Shown: positions 27,405 through 34,810 of the stretch, piece after piece
Layout of the letters: each line of letters begins with the position of its first letter
Position numbering within the stretch: the stretch's first letter is position 1
From: Bacteroidota bacterium
Lineage (GTDB): Bacteria > Bacteroidota > Bacteroidia > Bacteroidales > FEN-979
Reading direction: 5' to 3'
Length of the DNA stretch: 53,633 nt
NCBI GenBank assembly: GCA_026391835.1
Contig: JAPLDF010000029.1
Coordinates: 1-53,633, forward strand
Program-made: the position numbers and the translations under genes
Notes under the pieces: model-generated
The model's input: only the letters and a program-made list of their open reading frames with translations
Told to the model about the DNA's origin: nothing
Databases searched by the model: none

Positions 27405-27818
27405 ATGGAAAATGATGAATATTTGAAAGACGATTTTCTGCGTGAATTGATTCAACGCAGTCCGCTCGATAGTCCATCGGATGATTTTGTTGAACGTGTC
27501 ATGGCGAACATAAACCTCTCTCCAGAGGTTGTTGCTGTGAGAAAACCATTGTACCTTCACCTGAAATCAGCTGTTCCCTATGCGGTGTTGGCCCTGGTCG
27601 TCTTCATCGTGCTTGCCACCTCCGATCTGCCTGTTTTTAACTGGATACCCGGAAAGGATTACCTGATCGGCAACATGCTGACTTACCTGGGTACTTTGTT
27701 TACGATCTTTAAAAGTGCCTTTGCCGCCAGGTATGTCTCCTGGGTCCTGCTGATAAGTATTTCGGCAGGAGTGCTCTTTTTTATAGACGGGTTGTTCAGC
27801 CGCCGTACTTCCGCTTAA
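27405..27818 (+). CDS. Putative anti-sigma factor, membrane protein
   Basis: The 137-residue protein has a soluble N-terminal segment (about 1-48, acidic and helical) and three predicted membrane helices (about 52-72, 85-105, 112-130). It lacks a recognisable zinc-binding anti-sigma HxxxCxxC motif. Its place right after the sigma factor gene is the main reason for the call. A TAATTTTG octamer 8 bases before its ATG (27390-27397) could be an internal -7 box. Confidence 0.6.
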   Translation: MENDEYLKDDFLRELIQRSPLDSPSDDFVERVMANINLSPEVVAVRKPLYLHLKSAVPYAVLALVVFIVLATSDLPVFNWIPGKDYLIGNMLTYLGTLFTIFKSAFAARYVSWVLLISISAGVLFFIDGLFSRRTSA

Positions 27819-27825
27819 TTCCAAA

Positions 27826-29205
27826 CTATGGGTGGGTTTCTTTCCACCGGTCTTTGAAACTTTTTGAAGCTATTTTTGGAAGCGTCCTGCGGGGGCCCCA
27901 CATTTTCCGGCCAAACCGGTTTATCATCTTGTTTTTCAGGCCCGGGCTCGGCTTATCAATCATCCACCGGTGAAGCATCAGCATTTTCCAGCCATAAACG
28001 ATGCCCCGCCAGGTGAAGGAGACATATTTTTTCGAAACCGCTTCATGCCTGTTTTGCAGAAGTAACTCATGCAACGGTATTTTTATCGGGCAAACTTCGG
28101 TACATTTTCCACAAAGCGAAGAGGCAAAACTCAGGTGATTATACTCCTTCATGCCAAGGTAATGCGGCGAGATCACCGAACCTATCGGACCTGAATAGGT
28201 GGCCTTGTAGGTATACCCGCCGATACTTTTGTAAATCGGGCATCCGTTCAGGCATGCCCCGCAACGGATGCAGGAGAGTGCCCGCCGCTGCTCCCTGAAC
28301 TTCAACAATTCGGTACGACGGTTATCCAGCAAAATCACATACATCTCTTCGGGGCCATCCGGTTCAAACTCCGATTGCGGACCGAACACAAGGTTGTTAT
28401 ACACTGTAATGTGCTGGCCTGTTCCATGCTGGGCAAGCAATGGCAGGAACAGGTCGAGATCTTCAATGGACGGGATCAGCTTCTCGATACCGACGATAAC
28501 AATATGTATTTTTGGAAAGGCCATGCAGAGCAACCCGTTGCCTTCATTTTCGGTAAGAGATACGGCGCCGACATCGGCTATCAGGAAATTTCCACCGGTG
28601 ATGCCAACATCGGCACGTACAAATTCACCCCGGAGTTTTTCCCTGACAAACTGGGTAATCTGCTGGGGTTTGCTGTCGGCGGGAAGGTTGAATTTTTCAT
28701 GAAAAAGTTTTGCAACATCTTCCTTTGACTTATGCATGGCAGGGGTGAGGATGTGGTAAGGCTTCTCACCCGCCAGCTGCACAATGTATTCCCCCAGGTC
28801 GGTTTCAAAAACTTCGCGCTTGTTTTTCTCAAACATTTCATTCAGTTCCACCTCTTCGGAGACCATGGTTTTTTGCTTTACGATCACCTGGGCTTTTGCA
28901 GCCTTGATGATGTGCATGACCTCCCGCTGGGCATCTTTTTCGGTTGGCGCCCAAATTACCTTGCCGCCACGCTTGCTGAAATTGTTCTCGAATTCTACAA
29001 GATACTTATCAAGGTTGTTGATCGTCTTGTGTTTAATATTCGCAGCGCGCCGTTTGGCCAACTCAAGGTTCTGGTATTGGTCTTTCCCTTTTTCAACCTG
29101 TTCGTCGTACCTGCCAATGTTGTAGTTCAGTCTTTTGCGGTGTTCCGGATCGAAGGATTTCTTTTCGGCTTCTTCAAGAAATTTCTGATAGATATGGTTC
29201 ATCAT
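27826..29205 (-). CDS. lutB: LutB-like iron-sulfur oxidoreductase (LUD domain)
   Basis: From the ATG at 29203-29205 the protein has 459 residues: a LUD domain (about 50-290) and two [4Fe-4S] motifs beginning near residue 310 (CIRCGACLNGCP and CGKCTEVCP), then a basic C-terminal tail. LutB is the electron-transfer component of the LutABC L-lactate oxidase. lutA and lutC are absent from the window, so its partners lie elsewhere or its role differs. It starts 7 bases after the rpiB stop codon. The longer frame that overlaps rpiB is rejected. Confidence 0.87.
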   Translation of the reverse strand: MMNHIYQKFLEEAEKKSFDPEHRKRLNYNIGRYDEQVEKGKDQYQNLELAKRRAANIKHKTINNLDKYLVEFENNFSKRGGKVIWAPTEKDAQREVMHIIKAAKAQVIVKQKTMVSEEVELNEMFEKNKREVFETDLGEYIVQLAGEKPYHILTPAMHKSKEDVAKLFHEKFNLPADSKPQQITQFVREKLRGEFVRADVGITGGNFLIADVGAVSLTENEGNGLLCMAFPKIHIVIVGIEKLIPSIEDLDLFLPLLAQHGTGQHITVYNNLVFGPQSEFEPDGPEEMYVILLDNRRTELLKFREQRRALSCIRCGACLNGCPIYKSIGGYTYKATYSGPIGSVISPHYLGMKEYNHLSFASSLCGKCTEVCPIKIPLHELLLQNRHEAVSKKYVSFTWRGIVYGWKMLMLHRWMIDKPSPGLKNKMINRFGRKMWGPRRTLPKIASKSFKDRWKETHP

Positions 29206-29212
29206 TGGTCTG

Positions 29213-29662
29213 TTACAGGATATGATCGATTTTATCAACTCTTCCCTGGTGCCGGCCGCCTTCAAATTGCGTGGCAAGAAAGAGTTCCACAAATTGTACC
29301 GCCTCGTCATTGCTGATGAAACGGGCAGGAAGGACAATTATATTGGCATCATTGTGCCGGCGTGCCAGTTCGGTAATCTCCTCATTCCAGCAAATAGCTG
29401 CCCTTATTCCCTTATATTTGTTGGCAACAATTGCTACGCCGTTGCCACTGCCGCAAATCAGGATTCCAAATTTATATTCGCCTGATTGAACGGCTTTCGC
29501 AAGCGGATGGGCTGTGTCGGGATAATCCATGGATAATTCGGAAAAGGTACCAAAGTCATGAAAAGCGTACCCCGATTTACCAAGGTTCAGTTTTATGTAT
29601 TCCTTTGTAACAAATCCCGCATGATCGCACCCGATAGCAATTTGTTTGAAAGAATCAACCAT
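29213..29662 (-). CDS. rpiB: Ribose-5-phosphate isomerase B
   Basis: RpiB interconverts ribose-5-phosphate and ribulose-5-phosphate in the pentose phosphate pathway. The 149 residues show the family start IAIGCDHAGF with D13, the active-site cysteine C70 in GILICGSGNG, and the conserved NEEITELARRHNDANI segment. It is the first gene of an rpiB-lutB pair, with a -7 box TACATTTG 19 bases upstream. Confidence 0.95.
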   Translation of the reverse strand: MVDSFKQIAIGCDHAGFVTKEYIKLNLGKSGYAFHDFGTFSELSMDYPDTAHPLAKAVQSGEYKFGILICGSGNGVAIVANKYKGIRAAICWNEEITELARRHNDANIIVLPARFISNDEAVQFVELFLATQFEGGRHQGRVDKIDHIL

Positions 29663-30129
29663 TGTTAATACTTTTTTTCACAAATGTAATCATAAACCAA
29701 TCATTATGAATCAACATCAAATTTCAACTTTAAATATACCCCTCAGTATCAATTTTTTATTTTTTTCACACACTTGTGTTAACAACTGATTAATTTTGTG
29801 TCAAAATATTGATAAAATACCGGGGTTGTGAACAATTGCAGGTACCATGCCGTCAAACAACCAACTTAAGGTGATTTTTTCATTAAGTTTCAACAATGAA
29901 CACGCATAAAAAAACCGGGTATTTTTACACAAACAGGATATTAACAAATTCCGGGTATTTTCATTATGAATTATTTTTCAATGCATTAAAATATGACAAC
30001 CTGTTGATAAGTTGTTTAACAAATCATAAATATCAAATATCAAAATTATTCGTCAAATAGTAATCAACAACACTAACAGCAATTATAATAAACATAAAGA
30101 AATAGTAATCTATTATTATTATTAAAAAA
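29663..30129. other. 467-bp AT-rich intergenic region between divergent rpiB and nadA
   Basis: No open frame is convincing. The stretch is very AT-rich with an A-run leader before nadA. It contains a direct repeat CCGGGTATTTT (29915-29925 and 29951-29961), two TTTTTCACA words (29674-29682, 29762-29770), TTATCAACA on the minus strand (30002-30010, one mismatch to the DnaA box TTATCCACA) and several TTAACAA words. It could be a regulatory region or a replication-type AT-rich region; the sequence alone does not decide. Confidence 0.4.
29681..29688 (-). promoter_or_regulatory. Candidate -7 box of rpiB-lutB
   Basis: On the minus strand TACATTTG fits TAnnTTTG and lies 18 bases before the rpiB ATG. 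A TTG occurs 23 bases upstream, slightly beyond the usual spacing. Confidence 0.45.
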
Positions 30130-31068
30130 ATGAAAAACCGTTTATCGGACTCTTTAACAGAACGGATCTTAAAATTAAAAAAGGAAAAAAATGCAGTTAT
30201 CCTGGCACATTATTACCAGGTTCCTGAAATTCAGGATATTGCCGATTTCGTTGGGGACAGTCTTGCTTTATCACAAAATGCACTGAAAACAAAAGCAGAT
30301 ATTATCGTGTTTGCCGGCGTTCATTTTATGGCGGAAACAGCAAAAATTTTGAATCCTTCAAAAAAAGTGCTGATCCCGGACCTGGATGCCGGCTGTTCGC
30401 TTGCTGATTCCTGTCCACCTGACAAATTCAGTCTTTTCAAACTGAAATATCCTGATCATATCGTGATATCATACATAAACTGTTCGGCACAGATCAAAAC
30501 GATGTCGGATGTGATCTGCACCTCGAGCAATGCGGTGAAAATTGTTGAATCGTTCGCAAAGGATCAAAAGATCATTTTTGCCCCTGATAAAAATCTTGGC
30601 GGCTACATCAATGCAATTACAGGGCGCAACATGGTTTTATGGGAGGGAAGTTGTGAAGTGCACGATATTATTAAATCGGAAGCTGTAATAAAGTTGAAAG
30701 CAGAACATCCAGGCGCAAAATTGATCGCGCACCCCGAATGCAAGGCTGTCATCCTGGAACTGGCTGATTATATTGGGTCTACAACCGGGTTGCTTGACTA
30801 TACGATGAAAAGTGACAGCCATGAATTCATTGTTGCCACCGAAACGGGTATTTTGCACCAGATGAGGAAGGCTTCGCCGGGGAAAGAATTTTTTATTGTT
30901 CCGACGGATGCAACGTGTTCATGCAATGATTGCCCGTATATGAAAATGAACACGCTTGAAAAACTGCACGCCTGCCTGTACAATGAGCAGCCAGAACTGG
31001 TTTTGCCTGTAGATATTATTGAAAAAGCAAAGAAGCCGATTTTGCGGATGCTTGAATTATCTGAATAA
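30130..31068 (+). CDS. nadA: Quinolinate synthase A
   Basis: This [4Fe-4S] enzyme condenses iminoaspartate with dihydroxyacetone phosphate to quinolinate in de novo NAD synthesis. The 312-residue protein shows LAHYYQVPEIQDIADFVGDS at 25-44, the cluster cysteines C89 (GCSLADSCP) and C175 (EGSCEVH), and the third in the C263-C268 group (CSCNDCPYMKMN). No nadB or nadC is adjacent. The MORN-like gene starts 12 bases downstream and may be co-transcribed. Confidence 0.96.
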   Translation: MKNRLSDSLTERILKLKKEKNAVILAHYYQVPEIQDIADFVGDSLALSQNALKTKADIIVFAGVHFMAETAKILNPSKKVLIPDLDAGCSLADSCPPDKFSLFKLKYPDHIVISYINCSAQIKTMSDVICTSSNAVKIVESFAKDQKIIFAPDKNLGGYINAITGRNMVLWEGSCEVHDIIKSEAVIKLKAEHPGAKLIAHPECKAVILELADYIGSTTGLLDYTMKSDSHEFIVATETGILHQMRKASPGKEFFIVPTDATCSCNDCPYMKMNTLEKLHACLYNEQPELVLPVDIIEKAKKPILRMLELSE

Positions 31069-31080
31069 TCAATTTTTTAG

Positions 31081-32655
31081 ATGTTTATGAAGCTGGTTAC
31101 AGTATATTATTTTTTACAACCTTTCCTGGTTATCACATGCCTGGTGCTGTTCTTCAATGGCAATGCCCAGGATACCATTCAAAAAAACGGGTACAACAGG
31201 TTCTATTATCCAAACGGGAAAATTTCAAGCGAGGGGATTTTGAAAGATGGAAAACCGGATGGGTACTGGAAATCCTACAATGAAAACGGAACGATCAAAT
31301 CGGAGGGAAACCGGGCAAACTTTGAACTTGACAGCCTGTGGAAATTTTACAACCAGGATGGGAAATTACTGGTAGAAATTTTTTACAGGTCCGGGAAAAA
31401 AAATGGAATTAAAACCACCCACCTGGATAAGGAAACTGCGAAGGAAAATTTCCGGGATGATGTCAAGGAAGGATATTCCAGGTATTATTATCCTGATGGT
31501 AAACTCAAGCAGGAAATTCCTTTTACGAAGGGATTTGAACAGGGATACGGGAAGGAATATGGCTCCGATGGTACCATCATAACCCTGACGGAATACAAGC
31601 GTGGTTTTATTGTCGACCGGCTCAGGATCAACCGGAAAGATGGTAACGGCAGGAAACAGGGGCGCTGGTGCACATTTTATGAGAACGGCAACCTGAAAAA
31701 CGAAGTTACTTACCAGGACGATAAGAAAAACGGCTACCTCAAGGAATATGCCGAAAACGGGGATTTGCTCAAAATATCAAAGTACAGGGATGATGAAATT
31801 CAGACGGAAGCAGTGGAGATTCAGAAGCTTGAGGTTCAGAATGAATATTATCCCGACGGGAAGGTAAAGGTCAGCGCCATGTTCAGAAATGGTCTCCCGG
31901 AAGGTGTCAAACGGGAATATTCCGCCGATGGTAATGTTGAAAATGCGTACCTTTACAAAAATGGCATAATCATTGGCGAGGGGATTGTGAAGGATGATGG
32001 CAACCGCGACGGGCACTGGAAGGATTTATACCCTGACGGATCGCTCAAAGCGGAAGGCAATTACGACAATGGCAGGCAGATCGGCGATTGGAAATACTAT
32101 CATCCCGGCGGAAAAATCGAACAGACCGGTAAATTCAGCAAACAGGGAAAATTAGAGGGTACCTGGAAATGGTATTTTGACAGCGGCCAGCTGCTGAAAG
32201 AGGAAAATTACCGGAACGGAGCCAGGGATGGCATGTCGACAGAATATGATGAAACGGGAAAGGTAATCGAAGAGGGTGAGTTCGTCAACGGCAACGAAGA
32301 CGGGCCCTGGTTTGAAATCACCGGCGACTGTTTTACCCGTGGCACATACCGCGACGGGCTTCGGAACGGGATGTGGTATAGTTTTTACCTCGATCAGAAT
32401 GGCGCTGTCACCGACAGTCTTTGTTATTTCAAAGGCGGTTTTATTGAAGACAATCCCGATGGAAAACATACCTGGTACTGGGAAAACGGGAAGGTAAAGG
32501 ATGAAGGCAGTTATGTCAATGGCCGTAAAGAGGGCGAATGGTACAAATACAATTTCGATGGAACGCTGTTCATGGTTATCACATATAAACAGGGGGTAGA
32601 GACACGCTACGATGGTGTAAAAATTAAACCCCCATTTGAAAAGGAGGAGGAATAG
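31081..32655 (+). CDS. Secreted MORN-like repeat protein (YwqK-type)
   Basis: The 524-residue protein starts with a signal peptide (about 1-30, ending NGNAQ) and consists of about fifteen repeats of the type YYPDGKLK-x-E-G-x-Y-x-x-GKxxGxW. The repeats belong to the MORN/YwqK family, which pfam-style annotation often calls an antitoxin component although the role is not shown for secreted members. No nearby toxin gene is seen. The stop codon TAG is directly followed by the ATG of the pseudouridine synthase gene (TAGATG), so translation of the two is probably coupled. Confidence 0.85.
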   Translation: MFMKLVTVYYFLQPFLVITCLVLFFNGNAQDTIQKNGYNRFYYPNGKISSEGILKDGKPDGYWKSYNENGTIKSEGNRANFELDSLWKFYNQDGKLLVEIFYRSGKKNGIKTTHLDKETAKENFRDDVKEGYSRYYYPDGKLKQEIPFTKGFEQGYGKEYGSDGTIITLTEYKRGFIVDRLRINRKDGNGRKQGRWCTFYENGNLKNEVTYQDDKKNGYLKEYAENGDLLKISKYRDDEIQTEAVEIQKLEVQNEYYPDGKVKVSAMFRNGLPEGVKREYSADGNVENAYLYKNGIIIGEGIVKDDGNRDGHWKDLYPDGSLKAEGNYDNGRQIGDWKYYHPGGKIEQTGKFSKQGKLEGTWKWYFDSGQLLKEENYRNGARDGMSTEYDETGKVIEEGEFVNGNEDGPWFEITGDCFTRGTYRDGLRNGMWYSFYLDQNGAVTDSLCYFKGGFIEDNPDGKHTWYWENGKVKDEGSYVNGRKEGEWYKYNFDGTLFMVITYKQGVETRYDGVKIKPPFEKEEE

Positions 32656-33912
32656 ATGAAGACAGAAAGACCAGAAAAACCGGCAAGATCAGGCCGGTCA
32701 GACAGGGGAGATAAACCGGAACGGCCAGCCCGCTCCGAAAAGATAAGCAAACCCGTAAGGAAGAGTGAACCTAAATCAACGGGGCGGTCAGACAGGGGTG
32801 AAAAACCCGAAAGGTCAGCACGCCCGGAACGGGCGGGCAAACCTGAAAGAAATTTTGAACCCAAGAGAGCGGGACGCTCAGACAGGGGGGATAAACCCGA
32901 AAGGCCAGCACGCCCGGAACGTGCGGGTAAACCCGAAAGAAGTTTTGAGCCTAAAAGAGCGGGACGGCCTGTCAGGGATGAGAAACCCGAAAGGCCAGCA
33001 CGCCCGGAACGGGCAGGCAAAACTGAAAAGTTTGAAAGAGCCGGGAAGCCTGAACGGTATGAACGGTCAGAGCGGCCCGAAAGAGCCGGCAGGCCTGAAA
33101 AATCGATCAGGCTGAATCAATCAAGCCTCCCCGAACGAACAACCAAACCAAAACGCGTTGTCACCCGGGGTGAGAAAAACGACAACCCCGACCTGATCAG
33201 GCTCAACAAGTATATTGCCAATTCAGGGATCTGTTCCCGCCGCGAGGCCGACCGGCTGATAGAGGCGGGAGCCGTGTCGGTTAACGGGGAGATTGTTACG
33301 GAGCTGGGCATAAAGGTGGGGCCGGGCGATAAAATACAATATGGAGACCAGACCATCAACCGGGAAAAACCAAGATATGTGCTGTTGAACAAACCCAAAG
33401 GCTATATTACCACCGTTGACGATCCCGAGAAACGCAAAACAGTGATGGCACTCGTTGCCGGAGCCTGCAAGGAGCGAATTTACCCAGTCGGACGGCTCGA
33501 CCGGAATACCACCGGCCTGCTGCTTTTTACCAATGACGGAAATATTGCCAAAAAACTCACCCATCCAAGGTACGGAATCCGGAAAATCTACCATGTTGAA
33601 CTTGATAAAAACCTTGCACGTACCGATTTTGTAAAAATTTCGGAAGGGTTTAAACTCGAAGATGAAGTGGTCAAGGTCGACAGCATTGAGTACATTGGCG
33701 ACGGCAAGGATAAAAAACAGATCGGCATTGAATTGCATTCAGGGCAGAACAGGATCGTAAGACGGATTTTCGAATTTTTCGAATACAAGGTTTTGCGGCT
33801 TGACCGTGTTTACTATGCCGGCCTGACCAAAAAGAATTTACCCCGCGGACACTGGCGGCTACTCGATGAACAGGAGATCAACCTCCTTAAGATGATCAGT
33901 TCAAAACCTTGA
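32656..33912 (+). CDS. RluB/RsuA-type pseudouridine synthase with repetitive basic N-terminal tail
   Basis: Residues about 1-170 are low-complexity, rich in Lys, Arg, Pro and Glu, and built of a 30-residue repeat. An S4 RNA-binding domain follows (about 178-240, RLNKYIANSGICSRREADRLI), then the RsuA/RluB catalytic domain (about 240-415) with the catalytic aspartate D282 in YPVGRLDRNTTGLLLFT. It isomerises a uridine of ribosomal RNA, most likely in 23S rRNA; the exact site cannot be told. Disordered basic tails on this enzyme are known in Bacteroidota, but the near-perfect repeat here is unusual. Confidence 0.93.
   Translation: MKTERPEKPARSGRSDRGDKPERPARSEKISKPVRKSEPKSTGRSDRGEKPERSARPERAGKPERNFEPKRAGRSDRGDKPERPARPERAGKPERSFEPKRAGRPVRDEKPERPARPERAGKTEKFERAGKPERYERSERPERAGRPEKSIRLNQSSLPERTTKPKRVVTRGEKNDNPDLIRLNKYIANSGICSRREADRLIEAGAVSVNGEIVTELGIKVGPGDKIQYGDQTINREKPRYVLLNKPKGYITTVDDPEKRKTVMALVAGACKERIYPVGRLDRNTTGLLLFTNDGNIAKKLTHPRYGIRKIYHVELDKNLARTDFVKISEGFKLEDEVVKVDSIEYIGDGKDKKQIGIELHSGQNRIVRRIFEFFEYKVLRLDRVYYAGLTKKNLPRGHWRLLDEQEINLLKMISSKP
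32698..33040 (+). repeat. 90-bp tandem repeat inside the pseudouridine synthase gene
   Basis: Three units of exactly 90 bp begin at 32698, 32788 and 32878, each starting TCAGACAGGGG, and a partial fourth continues to about 33040. They encode a 30-residue unit containing SDRG(D/E)KPERPAR and ending in EPKRAGR. The second and third units differ at few positions, which suggests recent duplication. Confidence 0.85.
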
Positions 33913-33918
33913 TGCATT

Positions 33919-34749
33919 ATGAACCCAATTAGCATATATATTGTTGAAGATGAGTTACTTATTTCGGCAAGTCTAAAATCACAACTCCAGCAGTTCGGGT
34001 ATGAAATATCGGGATCGTCCATTCGCGGGGAGTCATGCCTTGAGGAGATCGCTGAACTGTCAAAACAGGGAAAAGAACCTGAAATAGTGCTGATGGACAT
34101 CCATCTGCGTGGTGAGATGGACGGGATTGAAACCGCCAAACTGATCAACGACAAATTTAATTGCGCGATCATATTTCTCACCGGGCAAAGCTCCAAGGAG
34201 ATCTATGACCGGTCGTTTAAAATCAAGCCTTTTGGCTACCTGCTTAAGCCAATCGACATGGAGCAGACCAAAATGACCATTGAAATTGCCTCCTACCAGC
34301 GGAACCTTGAAATTGAGAATACCTTGTACCAGAAGGACCTTGAAGCATTGCTTGAGAAACGTTCGCAGGAAAACAAGGAACTGATGGCCATGTACCAGAC
34401 CATCGTGGATAATTCGCTGATGGGATTGACCATCATGCAGGATGACAAGTTTGTTTTTGCCAACAACCGGACAGCAAAAATTTTCGGGTACCCGCTCGAA
34501 GAATTTTTGGCGTTTAACAGTACAGACATCCTGAATTTGCTGCATCCCGATGACAAGATCAAGATGACTGCGCTGTCGGAGGCACGGCTGAACGGAGATG
34601 AGTTGCGGCAGAACACGCGCATCCGGATTTATACCCGCGACAAAGAGTTGAAGCAAATCGAAACCCATATCAAGGCGGTTCAGTTTAAAGGAAAACCGGC
34701 GCTTCATCAAACATTTCTTGATATCACGGATTTTTATACCGGCTCGTAA
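33919..34749 (+). CDS. Response regulator with C-terminal PAS domain
   Basis: The 276-residue protein has an N-terminal receiver domain (about 4-120) with acidic pocket ED at 10-11, phospho-acceptor D60 (VLMDIHL), T at the switch position and the conserved lysine in YLLKP. A helical linker (about 125-160) leads to a PAS domain (about 163-272). There is no DNA-binding, kinase or cyclase output. It probably acts through protein contacts or as a signalling adaptor. It starts 6 bases after the pseudouridine synthase gene. Confidence 0.87.
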   Translation: MNPISIYIVEDELLISASLKSQLQQFGYEISGSSIRGESCLEEIAELSKQGKEPEIVLMDIHLRGEMDGIETAKLINDKFNCAIIFLTGQSSKEIYDRSFKIKPFGYLLKPIDMEQTKMTIEIASYQRNLEIENTLYQKDLEALLEKRSQENKELMAMYQTIVDNSLMGLTIMQDDKFVFANNRTAKIFGYPLEEFLAFNSTDILNLLHPDDKIKMTALSEARLNGDELRQNTRIRIYTRDKELKQIETHIKAVQFKGKPALHQTFLDITDFYTGS

Positions 34750-34810
34750 TACCTGGCATTCCACAGGCAAATGAAAATCAACCGTCCTATAAATTATTAA
34801 AGGGAACAGT

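Noticed and set aside
32607-33020. Repetitive 137-codon minus-strand frame resembling a Gly/Leu/Ser-rich protein
   Set aside because: It is the reverse translation of the 90-bp repeats of the pseudouridine synthase tail.
32698-33040. Regular repeats as a CRISPR array
   Set aside because: Units are contiguous 90-bp coding repeats with no unique spacers, and no cas genes are present.
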